Position numbers and translations under genes: made by a program. A DNA stretch of 64,000 nucleotides from Acidobacteriaceae bacterium (GTDB lineage Bacteria; Acidobacteriota; Terriglobia; Bryobacterales; Bryobacteraceae), in NCBI GenBank assembly GCA_019240405.1, contig JAFAYL010000029.1, forward strand, positions 1 through 64,000, read 5' to 3'. Shown here piece by piece: positions 18,103-27,514 of the stretch (its first letter is position 1; each line of letters begins with the position of its first letter). The notes below the pieces were generated by a model, which searched no databases, had not been told where the DNA came from, and saw only the letters and a program-made list of their open reading frames with translations.

Positions 18103-19358
18103 TCCGCGCCGTTAAAGGCATGCGGGATATCCTGCCCCCCGTGAGCGGAATTTGGAACCAGGTCGAAGCAGCCTCAAGACGCATGTTCGCGCGCTTTAAT
18201 TACCGCGAAATCCGTACTCCGATTCTTGAAGAGACTGCCCTTTTTACGCGCAGTGTTGGCGAAGAGAGCGATATCGTCTCCAAAGAGATGTATACCTTCG
18301 AAGATCGAGACGGCAGTTCGTTGACGCTCCGTCCCGAGAACACCGCGCCCGTTTTACGTGCCTACATTGAACACCGGCTCGATCAGCAATCGGGTGTGCA
18401 AAGGCTCTATTACTTAGGCCCCATGTTTCGCCGCGAGCGTCCCCAGAAGGGCCGGTTCCGGCAGTTCTATCAAATTGGCGCTGAAGCGATCGGTTCTGAT
18501 TCGCCGGCCATCGACGCCGAAATGATCGAGCTCGTCGTTCGCATTCTCGAGCAGCTACAAATTGGAAGCTTTGAGTTGCTGATTAATTCCATTGGCTCGA
18601 AGGATTCTCGCGCGAGATACAACGAAACCTTGCGAGTCCAATTGAAGGAGCTCGCGCCTCGCCTCTGTGAAGATTGTAGGCGCCGTGCCGAAACGAATCC
18701 GTTGCGTGTACTCGATTGTAAAGTGCCCCAAGATCAGCCGCTCATTGACCAGCTTCCATCCATTCTTGACTACTTGGATCCCGAAGATGAAGATCACTTT
18801 CGGCGCGTGCGCGAGTTTCTCGATAATCGCCAGATCGCCTACACGGTAAAACCCCGGCTGGTTCGCGGCCTCGATTATTATTCGCGCACAACGTTTGAAA
18901 TTACCCACGGATCTCTCGGCGCGCAGAACTCAATCTTGGGCGGCGGCCGGTATGACGGCTTGGCCGAGAGCCTCGGATCGAAAGTTCCGGCCCCGGGGAT
19001 CGGTTTCTCAATCGGAGAAGACCGGCTGGTCATGATTGCTGAAGAAAACTCAAGTATGCACATGCCGGCTTTGGATCTTTACCTCGCCCCCATGGGCGAT
19101 GTCGCCATTCGCCACTCTGGCGTGCTCGCGCGAGAGATCCGAGACCTGGATATTTCGGTTGAAGTCGGGGTGGATCACAAATTGAAGCGCATGCTGGAAA
19201 TTGCAAACAAACTAGGCGCTCGATACACGCTGCTCGTCGGCGATGAAGAGATCGTGACACAAACCTACACCCTGAAAGATATGAAGTCGGGAGACCAAGT
19301 ACGGCTGACCCGCCAAGAGCTCCTAGATCGGTTGGCTGGCAGCAAGAAAGAAGAGTAG
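18099..19358 (+). CDS. hisS: Histidyl-tRNA synthetase
   Basis: Class II aminoacyl-tRNA synthetase of 419 residues that charges tRNA-His. Motif 2 is visible as RPENTAPVLRAYIEH and FRRERPQKGRFRQFYQIGAE. The histidine-specific motifs LVRGLDYYSRTTFE and GGGRYDGLAE are intact, and the C-terminal anticodon-binding domain begins near LDLYLAPMGD. It starts with TTG 18099 in a TTGA overlap with the carbonic anhydrase stop; no better start is available before the conserved KGMRDILPP. aspS follows after 6 nt, so the three genes form one operon. Confidence 0.95.
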   Translation: MIRAVKGMRDILPPVSGIWNQVEAASRRMFARFNYREIRTPILEETALFTRSVGEESDIVSKEMYTFEDRDGSSLTLRPENTAPVLRAYIEHRLDQQSGVQRLYYLGPMFRRERPQKGRFRQFYQIGAEAIGSDSPAIDAEMIELVVRILEQLQIGSFELLINSIGSKDSRARYNETLRVQLKELAPRLCEDCRRRAETNPLRVLDCKVPQDQPLIDQLPSILDYLDPEDEDHFRRVREFLDNRQIAYTVKPRLVRGLDYYSRTTFEITHGSLGAQNSILGGGRYDGLAESLGSKVPAPGIGFSIGEDRLVMIAEENSSMHMPALDLYLAPMGDVAIRHSGVLAREIRDLDISVEVGVDHKLKRMLEIANKLGARYTLLVGDEEIVTQTYTLKDMKSGDQVRLTRQELLDRLAGSKKEE

Positions 19359-19364
19359 AAGCGC

Positions 19365-21146
19365 ATGCCAGAAGTGCAACTGGATCTGCTTGGCGGTTTG
19401 CGCCGAACCCATACCTGCGGAGAGCTGCGCGCGAGTGATGCCGGGAAGCCGGCGTTGCTCATGGGCTGGGTACATCGCCGCCGCGACCTGGGGGGTCTGA
19501 TCTTCATTCATTTGCGCGACCGGGACGGAATAACACAGCTCGTCTTGGACGAGAGCAGGAATCCGGAGACGCACAGGCGCGCGCAAGATCTCAGCTCGGA
19601 GTTCGTCATTGCAGCGGAGGGAACCGTGTCGCTGCGAAGCGCCGAAACGGTTAACACGAGTCTCGCGACAGGCGCCATAGAAGTTGCCGTGTCTAGGATC
19701 TGGATCTTAAACGAATCCCGCACGCCGCCATTCCCGCTGGAAGGCAGCGGAGACGTTAAGGAAGACGTCCGCCTAAAATATCGCTACATCGATCTGCGCC
19801 GCCCCCGCATGCAGCGCAACATCATTATGCGATCGAAGATCTCTCTCGCCATCCGGCAGGCACTCTTTGAACAAGGATTTCTCGAGATTGAAACACCATT
19901 CATGACGCGCTCGACCCCCGAAGGAGCTCGCGACTACCTTGTACCAAGCCGCGTGCAACCTGGAAATTTCTATGCACTTCCGCAGTCGCCGCAGCTCTTC
20001 AAGCAATTACTCATGGTCAGCGGCTACGATCGCTATTTTCAGATCGTGCGCTGCTTCCGAGATGAGGATATGCGCGCCGACCGCCAAGCTGAATTCACTC
20101 AGATCGACCTCGAAATGTCTTTTCCCCAGCAGGAGCAGATCTATGAAGTAATTCAGCCGTTGATTCGTAAAGTATGCGAGGCGGCCGGCAAACCTGCTGC
20201 CAAAGAGATTCCGCGGATGACCTATGCAGAAGCGATGCGGTCGTATGGCAGCGATAAACCCGATTTACGGATTCCGCCGTTCCATTGCGTCGAAGATCTT
20301 TTCACAGGGACAAGCCTGACTACAAATGGTCTGCCCCTGGTGGCCATTCACATTCCGAAGACCGGCCAGCTAAGCCGCAAAGAGCGCGATGAAATCAAAG
20401 CACTCGGCCAGGAACGCGGGCTACGAATCTATGACGATCTCAAGCGCCTCGAGCGAGATTTCCCCGAACCTGTTACTCGGCTTCGCGGGCGAATCAATCA
20501 GGCCGAAGATGATCTGCTTGTTCTCGCGGCCTGGGCGGGCGAGGAAAAAGGCGCGCTGCCGGAGCAGACCGCGCTGCAAGCGTGTGGACAACTTCGCTTG
20601 TCAATTGCGCAGAAGTATAACGACCGGCACAAGCTTCTCGATCCGGAGGTATTCAAGTTTCTTTGGGTCACCGATTTCCCGATGTTCGAGTGGGATGAGG
20701 AACAGAAGCGCTGGAACGCGGCGCATCACCCGTTCACGTCCGTGCACGACGAGGATCTCGAAAAGCTCACGAGTGATCCGGCGCATTGTCGCGCGAAATC
20801 CTACGATCTCGTTCTCAATGGAGTCGAGCTCGGTTCCGGCTCCATACGTATTCATCGTCGCGACCTTCAAACCAAAGTCTTTCGAGCGCTCGGATTCAGC
20901 GAAGAAGAAGCCCGCCAGCGTTTTGGTTTCCTGCTAGAAGCACTCGAATATGGAGCGCCACCACACGGCGGAATTGCTCTCGGCTTGGACCGCCTCGTGA
21001 TGATTCTGGCAGGCGAGCAGTCGATTCGAGAAGTGATTCCGTTCCCAAAGACAGCAAAAGGCACGGACCTGATGTGTGATGCGCCCTCGCCCGTGCCGGA
21101 CCGCCAGCTTCGCGAGCTCGGGCTCCGCCTCAGCAAACCGCAATGA
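19365..21146 (+). CDS. aspS: Aspartyl-tRNA synthetase (bacterial type)
   Basis: Class IIb synthetase of 593 residues. An N-terminal OB-fold anticodon domain (about 15-110, with LLMGWVHRRRDLGGLIFIHLRD) leads to the catalytic core with motif 2 FRDEDMRADRQAEFTQIDLE, an inserted GAD domain (about 290-400) and motif 3 GIALGLDRLVMILAG. The length and GAD insertion define the bacterial type. Whether it is discriminating or also charges tRNA-Asn cannot be told here, since neither asnS nor gatCAB is in the window. It is the last gene of the carbonic anhydrase-hisS-aspS operon. Confidence 0.95.
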   Translation: MPEVQLDLLGGLRRTHTCGELRASDAGKPALLMGWVHRRRDLGGLIFIHLRDRDGITQLVLDESRNPETHRRAQDLSSEFVIAAEGTVSLRSAETVNTSLATGAIEVAVSRIWILNESRTPPFPLEGSGDVKEDVRLKYRYIDLRRPRMQRNIIMRSKISLAIRQALFEQGFLEIETPFMTRSTPEGARDYLVPSRVQPGNFYALPQSPQLFKQLLMVSGYDRYFQIVRCFRDEDMRADRQAEFTQIDLEMSFPQQEQIYEVIQPLIRKVCEAAGKPAAKEIPRMTYAEAMRSYGSDKPDLRIPPFHCVEDLFTGTSLTTNGLPLVAIHIPKTGQLSRKERDEIKALGQERGLRIYDDLKRLERDFPEPVTRLRGRINQAEDDLLVLAAWAGEEKGALPEQTALQACGQLRLSIAQKYNDRHKLLDPEVFKFLWVTDFPMFEWDEEQKRWNAAHHPFTSVHDEDLEKLTSDPAHCRAKSYDLVLNGVELGSGSIRIHRRDLQTKVFRALGFSEEEARQRFGFLLEALEYGAPPHGGIALGLDRLVMILAGEQSIREVIPFPKTAKGTDLMCDAPSPVPDRQLRELGLRLSKPQ

Positions 21147-21162
21147 ATGACATACTTGCTAT

Positions 21163-21663
21163 ATGGCGGTAGGCACGCAGATCTCTGTCGAAGAGTACCT
21201 ACACACTGTTTATCGGCCCGACTGCGATTACGTCGATGGCGTCGTTGAGGAGCGCAATTTGGGAGAGTGGGATCACAGCACGGTCCAAACCCAACTAGCT
21301 GTATTTTTCAGTAGATTTCGAAATATAGGGTTGCTGGCTCGAACGGAGTTGCGGATGCGCATCCGTGAAGGCAAATATCGCGTGCCGGATCTGGTTGTGA
21401 CCTCCGGCGCGCCATCGGAGCAAGTTCTAACGAAACCTCCTCTCCTTTGCATCGAGGTTCTCTCGAGAGACGACACCCTCTCGCGAATGAACCAGCGTGT
21501 CCAAGAGTACCTGGCCTTCGGCGTGCCCGTTGTATGGGTGGTCGATCCAGCCGAAAAAACCGTATGGATTTATCGCCAAAACGGAATGCAAGAGGCCACC
21601 GGCGAAGCCATCAAGTTGGACGGCACGGATATAGAAGTGCCGTTCTCTGAAATTTTTGACTAG
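21163..21663 (+). CDS. Uma2-family (DUF820) nuclease-like protein
   Basis: Second Uma2 protein, 166 residues, only distantly similar to the one at 14.8-15.4 kb. It shows the family order: N-terminal VEEYLHTVYRPDCDYVDGV, Asp in YRVPDLVVTS, Glu in PLLCIEVLSRDD, and the Lys position replaced by MNQRVQEYLAFG, so the catalytic Lys is not obvious. VPVVWVVDPAEKTVWIY is the usual C-terminal strand pair. It starts 16 nt after aspS and may ride on that transcript. Confidence 0.85.
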   Translation: MAVGTQISVEEYLHTVYRPDCDYVDGVVEERNLGEWDHSTVQTQLAVFFSRFRNIGLLARTELRMRIREGKYRVPDLVVTSGAPSEQVLTKPPLLCIEVLSRDDTLSRMNQRVQEYLAFGVPVVWVVDPAEKTVWIYRQNGMQEATGEAIKLDGTDIEVPFSEIFD

Positions 21664-21760
21664 ATTGTCGACGATCTCGACGGCACTCTTAGAACGCTGC
21701 TGAAGAGGGCGTTCAGGTAGATGATCTTCAGCGGCTGATTAGCGGCCGACTCCCCAGACG

Positions 21761-22509
21761 CTACTTGCTTGCGCTCCATGCGCGCTGCACAAATCCAAAC
21801 ATCTCGGGCGTGATGCGGAAGGGCTGCGCCTTTTGCTGAACATGCTCGGGCCAGTTTAGCTTGTCAGCCCACATCCGGGCAAGCCCTTGCGTGATCTCCG
21901 GGTCGCCTCCGGTAAACCCTTCGACTAGCTCCCTCCACCTTCGGCCCAATTCCTGCCCGTGAGACCCGGCTGGATCCTCCGCTTGATCTATTGCTGTCTG
22001 GACTTCATCAATCAGCTCCAGCCATTGTTTGCTGACTTGCTCCTGCAATTCGGGATTCCACTGCTTCTGTCGGTCCTTAATCTTCGCTTGAGCGGATTCG
22101 TTGTGATATCGCAATGCCCAATTCTCGTTCTCTTGCATTTCAATCACCTCAATGATGTTTTTCAATAGCTGCATGTCTGGAGCGCGCCCTCCGGCCGAGG
22201 CCAATTCGGCGTGCCGAATTGCGTCAATTGCACGATCAAGTAAGCGCCGTTTCTGCTCTAACACACCCCGCTGCTTTCGCATCGCCTCTGAAATTCCACC
22301 GGACTTCTCACAGAGCGGGGTTCGGATCTCTTTCAGAGGCAGGCCGATAAACCTAAGTGTCACGATTTGCTCCAGGCGCTCCAAGTCTGAAGCCACGTAC
22401 AGGCGATACCCTGCGTTCGACCGCTTAGGTTTGAGCAGGTTCAAGTGATCGTAATGATGTAGCGCCCGTACGGTAACTCCTGCCAGCTTTGCGAACTCGA
22501 TTTCATCAT
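21761..22509 (-). CDS. MerR-family regulator with TipAS-like domain, apparent frameshift at codon 3-4
   Basis: Regulator with a MerR winged helix (FAKLAGVTVRALHHYDHL, KRSNAGYRLY), a coiled-coil dimer helix and a C-terminal TipAS-like ligand domain (about the last 110 residues, PEITQGLARMWADKLNWPEHVQ). The main reading frame has no ATG, GTG or TTG before the HTH, yet two adjacent ATG codons (22509, 22506) lie just upstream one frame off. Adding one A to the AAA run on the sense strand (22501-22503 on the plus strand) gives MMKIEFAKLAGVTV, a normal MerR start. So either one base is missing from the assembly or the gene is recently broken. A restart at ATG 22444 would remove half the HTH and is unlikely to be functional. 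Confidence 0.75.
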
Positions 22510-22515
22510 CGGGTT

Positions 22516-22535
22516 TGACGTAACGTCAGAGTCAA
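22516..22535 (-). promoter_or_regulatory. Putative MerR-type operator/promoter of the TipAS regulator
   Basis: A perfect 13-bp dyad TGACGTTACGTCA (22516-22528) lies directly downstream of TTGACT (22530-22535, minus strand). The dyad centre sits 14 nt from the start of the -35, the geometry of MerR/SoxR promoters with their long spacer. A candidate -10 (GATGAT) would follow a 19-nt spacer, but it overlaps the start codons, so the exact promoter is uncertain while the autoregulatory operator is likely. Confidence 0.5.
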
Positions 22536-22601
22536 GAGAATTATTTTCGTGTTGTTGAACGTCGCTTGGAAAGCTTATCTGATCTGGCGTGAACTGAGTG
22601 G

Positions 22602-23975
22602 CTAAACCTTTACAGGCTTATCAACCGATTTCCAGTTCTTCTCGTCCCAATACTTCACCCGGCCTTCGCGGTATGCTTCAACAGACAAAGTGATTAGAAC
22701 CTGCGCGTGGGCGGCAGTCTCAACATCCAGATGGGGTTTTTCCCTGCTGCGCATGCATTGCAGAAAATTGCCTATGTGCGCCTGCATCATGTCGGTCTGT
22801 TCAACCGGTATTTTTGTCTCATCCTGGCCGAACTTGTAATCGTGGAATGGATGGCGTCCCTCTTGACCTTCGATCCGAACTAATTCCGGCCGCACGGTGA
22901 TATTTTCAGTACGCCGCTCGAACATTCCATGCTCCACCATAATGATGGTTCCTTCATGGCCCCGAATCAGACCCGGAATATGTTGCGAGTTTGCCATGGA
23001 AGAGCTCAAGACCAGCGAGTGTCCTTCCGGATACTCCGCGAGCACGTGGAATGTATCCGGAACTTCGCGATCGTTTGTAAACACGTATTTCCCGCCCGAG
23101 GCAGTGACCTTGGACGGATATTGCGGTTTGTCCCAACAAATGTTCAGCGGAGCCACAACATGGAAGAACAGATCTGTCGCGATGCCGCCTGAATAGTCCC
23201 AATATTTGCGGAAGCGGAAGAAGCGATCCGCATCGTACGGCCGTGAGGCTGCCGGTCCAAGCCAGGTTTTCCAATCGATGTGGTTGTCACCTGACGCATC
23301 AGGACCCGCGTCCTGATCGATGGGCCAGTTCCACTCGCCCTCGATCGAATTGCGATGATACGATCCCTGGCTCATGATCATTTTTCCGATCATTCCGTCG
23401 GCGATCGCCTTCTTCGCTTTCCACCACTGATCGGCTGATGTTGTTTGTGAGCCTACCTGCAGTACGCGTTTCGTTTCGCGAACCGTGTCGACCAACTGCC
23501 TGATCTCCTTAATGGTGTGACACATCGGCTTTTCGAGATACACATCCTTGCCTTGATCCATCGCATCAAGCGCAATGTGAGCATGCCAGTGGTCTGGAGT
23601 CGCAACGATAACCGCATCCACTTCCGGAAGAGCGAGCACCTCGCGATAATCGCCGAAGCCTTTACACTTGTATTTCTCCGCCTCGGTCCGCTTACGTTTC
23701 TCATAGACATCGCAAACGGCAACTATCTGGCACGCGTTGTTGTTCTCTTGGGCGTACTTGGTAAAGGACTCACCGTCATCCGAGCCACGGCCGCCGCAAC
23801 CAATCAGCCCGATATTGATGCGATCATTCGCTCCAATGACGCGGCTTGGATTTACTCTTGAGCTTCGGGAGGCTGGGCGTGAAAACGCGGCGCTAGCCAG
23901 TGCTGCTCCAGCACCGATTCCGCCGGTGCGTTTTAAAAAATCTCTGCGATCCAACTCTTCGATCGACATGGCCAC
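22602..23975 (-). CDS. Gfo/Idh/MocA-family oxidoreductase with Tat signal
   Basis: NAD(P)-dependent sugar-type oxidoreductase, 457 residues. A twin-arginine signal [10 protein letters not shown] (10-19) with a hydrophobic stretch indicates export of the folded protein. The Rossmann domain begins at [12 protein letters not shown], with the ATPDHWHA and YLEKPMCHT motifs (Glu-Lys-Pro) typical of the family. The C-terminal domain has the substrate-side [13 protein letters not shown], with Asp and His. Exported Gfo/Idh enzymes are frequent in Acidobacteriota and Planctomycetota; the substrate is not predictable. Its 3' neighbour on the same strand is the MerR gene. Confidence 0.9.
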   Translation of the reverse strand: MAMSIEELDRRDFLKRTGGIGAGAALASAAFSRPASRSSRVNPSRVIGANDRINIGLIGCGGRGSDDGESFTKYAQENNNACQIVAVCDVYEKRKRTEAEKYKCKGFGDYREVLALPEVDAVIVATPDHWHAHIALDAMDQGKDVYLEKPMCHTIKEIRQLVDTVRETKRVLQVGSQTTSADQWWKAKKAIADGMIGKMIMSQGSYHRNSIEGEWNWPIDQDAGPDASGDNHIDWKTWLGPAASRPYDADRFFRFRKYWDYSGGIATDLFFHVVAPLNICWDKPQYPSKVTASGGKYVFTNDREVPDTFHVLAEYPEGHSLVLSSSMANSQHIPGLIRGHEGTIIMVEHGMFERRTENITVRPELVRIEGQEGRHPFHDYKFGQDETKIPVEQTDMMQAHIGNFLQCMRSREKPHLDVETAAHAQVLITLSVEAYREGRVKYWDEKNWKSVDKPVKV

Positions 23976-24039
23976 TTCCTTGAGGGAAGTATACTTGACG
24001 AACCTCTGGCGGGAACTGGCGCCGAGCCGGTGACGAGTC

Positions 24040-24939
24040 TTAACTGCCTATAGAGACGGGGGCTTCAGGAAAATGCTCTTCGCCCAGTCCGAATCGTGAT
24101 CGCCCGCGCCGTCCTCGATTACTGCCAGGCCATTCGAGCCGCATATCCTGCGAAACTTCGTCGAGCATGGCGAATGTCGCGACGCGCTGCTCCATCGCGA
24201 ACACCGTCACGAGCAGATTGTCGCAAAGCGCATTGATGAGGCGGGGGATGCCCGCCGTCCGCGTATGGATCTCTTCCATCAGCTCAGGCGAGAAAATCTT
24301 CTGATTCGGCATGCCCGCGCGCGCCAGCCTCGTTTCGATATAGGCTTTCGATTCCTCAGCCGTTAGAGGATTCAAGTTGCAACGGAGCACAATGCGCTGC
24401 TTTAATTGGCGCAAATCCGGAGAATCGAGCTTTCGTTCAAGCTCCGGCTGCCCGGCCAAAATGATTTGCAGCAGCTTGCCCTGCCGGTTTTCCAGGTTCC
24501 CCAACAGGCGGATCTCTTCGAGTACGTCCCAGCTCAAGTTGTGAGCCTCATCGACGATCAGGACGCACGTACGCCCGCGCTCCGTTTGCTGCAGCAATAA
24601 CGCGTTCAGCGCAAATAGAACCGCCGTTTTCGACTTTCGGTCGCAATGCAAATCGAAGTCGTATGCCATCATTTCGAAAAACTGATCCGGCGTTAATCGG
24701 GAATTGAAAATAAACGCGAACTCGATGCGCTGCGAATCCAAATAATCTCGCAGGCACTCGAGCATGGTCGTTTTGCCGGTTCCAACTTCTCCCGTCAGGA
24801 CGATAAAGCCTTTCCGGCTGCGAACCCCGTAGATTAAGTTCGCCAGCGCCTCTTCGTGCTGAGCACTCCGGTAAAGGAACTCTGGATCAGGGCTTAAGTT
24901 GAACGGATTTTCCGAAAACCCAAAATACGCCTTATACAT
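24040..24939 (-). CDS. ExeA-like AAA ATPase
   Basis: P-loop ATPase of 299 residues. The N-terminus [19 protein letters not shown] is the signature opening of ExeA/GspA-type and exosortase-associated ATPases. Walker A is GEVGTGKTT (about 51-59), Walker [13 protein letters not shown], and the sensor region [12 protein letters not shown] is present. ExeA-family proteins help assemble secretins through peptidoglycan; the exosortase-linked ones act in polysaccharide export. The peptidoglycan-binding C-terminal domain of true ExeA is absent. It could serve the glycan operon at 7-13 kb or the secretion operon at 47-55 kb. There is no sign that it belongs to the adjacent csm operon, from which it is separated by 154 nt. 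Confidence 0.87.
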   Translation of the reverse strand: MYKAYFGFSENPFNLSPDPEFLYRSAQHEEALANLIYGVRSRKGFIVLTGEVGTGKTTMLECLRDYLDSQRIEFAFIFNSRLTPDQFFEMMAYDFDLHCDRKSKTAVLFALNALLLQQTERGRTCVLIVDEAHNLSWDVLEEIRLLGNLENRQGKLLQIILAGQPELERKLDSPDLRQLKQRIVLRCNLNPLTAEESKAYIETRLARAGMPNQKIFSPELMEEIHTRTAGIPRLINALCDNLLVTVFAMEQRVATFAMLDEVSQDMRLEWPGSNRGRRGRSRFGLGEEHFPEAPVSIGS

Positions 24940-25093
24940 AGTCGGGTTTCGAGCTAATGGGAATGGCTACCGGTCGAGACGCAATCGTCATTAAATGTAG
25001 AGTCCGCTCCCCTGCCCCCCTCTCATATAGATTATCGGCAAAGCTGGAGCCAAAATTCACGGCCCCACTGCCGGTTTCGAAAGGCGTTGGATC

Positions 25094-26236
25094 TTATTGC
25101 TCTAATTGGAGTTTGACCCAGCCCGGAAATGTGGCGGGCCGCCCTCCGGCAAAGACGATGCGGCGGGTCTTCGGAAACGGCACATTTTCGCGAACCGCTC
25201 TCGCAAAGGCCGGAACAGCTCGAAGAATCTTACGGTACGGTTCCAGCTCCGTTTGGAGAAACCCAGCTTTCGAAACGAAACCACTGCCCCAGCCCAAGCA
25301 CGCGAGACAGGCGCCTGTTGACTCCTGTGTAGATGCGAGTTGTCGCTTCAGCTCCTGAATAGCCTTGTGTACCGGCTCGAGCTGCGTTACCTCTGCATAC
25401 TGTTCCTGGATGTCGAGTTGGGCTGCGGCGTGCCGGTTTGCAGCCTCGATGATTTGCTTGGAATCAGGCACCGATCGCCAGCCGAGCGCATGTTTCAGCT
25501 CTTCGTTCTCCAGGAATTTTCGTTCTTCCCACTCTCCTTCGAAGGCTGTACTCGGAATGGCCATTTCCGCGAAAACCGGAGTAGCATCCGAAACTCGCTC
25601 GGGCGGGACGCTCCCTCGACCTGCTATTTTCCACGCAAGCTGCGGTTTGCCTGGTTGGCGCGTATCGAGTGAAGCAACGCGCGTAAGAAAAATTTTGAAC
25701 GATGAGCGCGGAACCGGCTCGCTGTCCGCGGCTGCGATAATTTTCACTTGCGACGCGCCTGCGCTTGCCTCAGCAGTATCCGCCGCTCGGCGCGAAACGC
25801 GGTCGCCTTCCAGATTGGATGCAATACGCTCCAGGGTCGCTGCGGTCCATCGCGAGAATACGAAGCTCGTCCGAAGCGCGCCTTTGAGGGCTGAGGCCGG
25901 TAGGTACGCGCCGCGATAATTCGCTGCGAAAGTCGGAATGAAAAGCGATTCCCGGGAAACGGAATTCCAGATCACCGCTGCTTCGGGATCTTCAAACGGG
26001 ATGCGCCGCTCCGAAAAATTCTGAGCAAAACCGCCCCACGATGCGAAATCCAACTTCGTTGCTTTGCGCAGTTGGGCCAAATAACCGTCGAGCCTTGGGC
26101 CGCGCGCCAGCAATTTAAAAATCCGCGGTTGATCGAGAACATTCACCTGATCCTTCCAGACCATGTAGTCGATGGGCGAGAGCTCACGTCCATCGCCCAC
26201 CAGCAAGGGCGTCAAAGCGGTGACCGTGTATTTCAT
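25094..26236 (-). CDS. csm5: Type III-A CRISPR effector subunit Csm5
   Basis: RAMP (Cas7-like) protein of 380 residues that caps the 3' end of the crRNA in Csm complexes. Evidence: an N-terminal ferredoxin-like strand with LTPLLVGDGRELSPIDYMVW, the helix AYLPASALKGALRT (glycine-containing RAMP loop) at about 110-125, and its place as the last gene after csm4. Length fits the family (about 340-390). Csm5 is needed for crRNA maturation and trimming in studied systems, working with host nucleases. Its start ATG 26236 overlaps the csm4 stop by 4 nt. Confidence 0.87.
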   Translation of the reverse strand: MKYTVTALTPLLVGDGRELSPIDYMVWKDQVNVLDQPRIFKLLARGPRLDGYLAQLRKATKLDFASWGGFAQNFSERRIPFEDPEAAVIWNSVSRESLFIPTFAANYRGAYLPASALKGALRTSFVFSRWTAATLERIASNLEGDRVSRRAADTAEASAGASQVKIIAAADSEPVPRSSFKIFLTRVASLDTRQPGKPQLAWKIAGRGSVPPERVSDATPVFAEMAIPSTAFEGEWEERKFLENEELKHALGWRSVPDSKQIIEAANRHAAAQLDIQEQYAEVTQLEPVHKAIQELKRQLASTQESTGACLACLGWGSGFVSKAGFLQTELEPYRKILRAVPAFARAVRENVPFPKTRRIVFAGGRPATFPGWVKLQLEQ

Positions 26237-27513
26237 GGTTCCGGCTCTCTGTTGTCATTCGCCGGCTGCTCCAGGTTAACGGGTTCATTCTCTTCGGCAG
26301 TCTGCTCGGGTAAGGATTCGCGCTCGGCAAATGCAGGTTCAGCTTCTGATGCTCCAGCCTCCGGCTCAGCAGCCGCAGGTTCCTCGCAGGGCCGCTCTTC
26401 GAAGTCTTTATCGGTCGGCACTTCGACCGGGCCGGCTTGAGCGAGCTCATCGCTTACAGGCAATTTCAGCGCAAGCGCCAGCCCGGACCGGTATACCGGA
26501 TGCCCAAAACCGTCCGGCGCCACGTCGACACCCGCCCCAACTGGTTCCGAGTTCGCGGCGAGCACGGATCCTTCAGAAATCATCCGAGCGAGTTTTTTTT
26601 CTATGCCGGAACCTGCCGGGCTTTCAACGCGCCCGCCGCGGACGACCGGAAGATACTGGCCACCACTCCAATCGATGCGGTCCTCCGGAGAAGGCGAATA
26701 GAGCGACAGCAACCAATACAGCGATAGCTGATTATCCGCGGAACCTGCGCGATCACCGTTTAGCGACGCTCGGCGCAGTTTCGGAAAGACCAGATGAGGC
26801 CACGTTCCCTCCCGAAATTCCGGAGCGTCCATCTGCCCCCACCCGCTACTCCGTCGCCCGCCGAATCCAGTGTCGGCGAGCAGGCGAAACGCGGCTTTTA
26901 GGCGCTCCTTCCACGCAGCTTCGGCACTCTGGTCAGCAAACCGGGCAACCGCCCAAACACCCGAGCCAGGCTCAAACTCGACACATGCACAGGCATCTGA
27001 ATGGGTTCCGCGCTTGGTCAATCGATCGACAGGAGTGAAGTTCCGCACCGTTCGTCGAAAAGGACTCGCATTCGGGCGATCTCTGCGTAACAGGCAGCCA
27101 CTTTCGGGATCGGCAATCCACTGATCGGCCAAGATCGTTTCACCCGTGAAGAGTGATTCGATTAGGCTGAGCGGTACAAACCGCGGAGCTTCCCACCGGA
27201 TCTTTGTCAGAAACGCCGGGCTGGACATCGACACCGAAGACGAAGACGGAGGCCACAGACTTGAAGGCGGGTTCGCAAACAACGTGTCGCCCTGATACGG
27301 GAATAGCGAGCTAAACGTCAGAGCTGGAATTGAGCCCCGAACCGTCGCGTCCAGCCACTCCTCCAAGAATTCCAACTGCCGCAGCGCGATGGAAACAGCG
27401 GAATAAAGCCGGTCACTGCGAAAGAGCTTGTCAACACGGGTTCGCGCGCCATCGCCCGGACCATAGCGCCACGGGCCTATGGGGCTTAGCCGAATCAAGA
27501 GCGCGGGCTGCAT
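26233..27513 (-). CDS. csm4: Type III-A CRISPR effector subunit Csm4 with acidic C-terminal tail
   Basis: RAMP protein of the Cas5 group, 426 residues, which holds the crRNA 5' tag next to Cas10. Recognisable parts: ALLIRLSPIGPWRYG at the start, RSDRLYSAV, the glycine-rich loop GFGGRRSSGWGQ and the C-terminal RAMP strand PVVRGGRVESP. Most Csm4 proteins have about 300 residues. The excess here is mainly an acidic, proline/alanine-rich tail from about residue 360 to 426, with 21 Asp/Glu against 4 Lys/Arg, which has no counterpart in the families I know. The start is 1 nt downstream of the csm3 stop. Confidence 0.87.
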   Translation of the reverse strand: MQPALLIRLSPIGPWRYGPGDGARTRVDKLFRSDRLYSAVSIALRQLEFLEEWLDATVRGSIPALTFSSLFPYQGDTLFANPPSSLWPPSSSSVSMSSPAFLTKIRWEAPRFVPLSLIESLFTGETILADQWIADPESGCLLRRDRPNASPFRRTVRNFTPVDRLTKRGTHSDACACVEFEPGSGVWAVARFADQSAEAAWKERLKAAFRLLADTGFGGRRSSGWGQMDAPEFREGTWPHLVFPKLRRASLNGDRAGSADNQLSLYWLLSLYSPSPEDRIDWSGGQYLPVVRGGRVESPAGSGIEKKLARMISEGSVLAANSEPVGAGVDVAPDGFGHPVYRSGLALALKLPVSDELAQAGPVEVPTDKDFEERPCEEPAAAEPEAGASEAEPAFAERESLPEQTAEENEPVNLEQPANDNREPEP

Positions 27514-27514
27514 C

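Noticed and set aside
24040-24939. ExeA-like ATPase as an ancillary CRISPR gene
   Set aside because: It is separated by 154 nt from csm5, and its family is tied to secretion and polysaccharide export; nothing but proximity suggests a CRISPR role.
26331-27038. Plus-strand reading of 235 codons opposite csm4
   Set aside because: Antisense of a well-supported csm4; no ribosome binding site and no recognisable domain.
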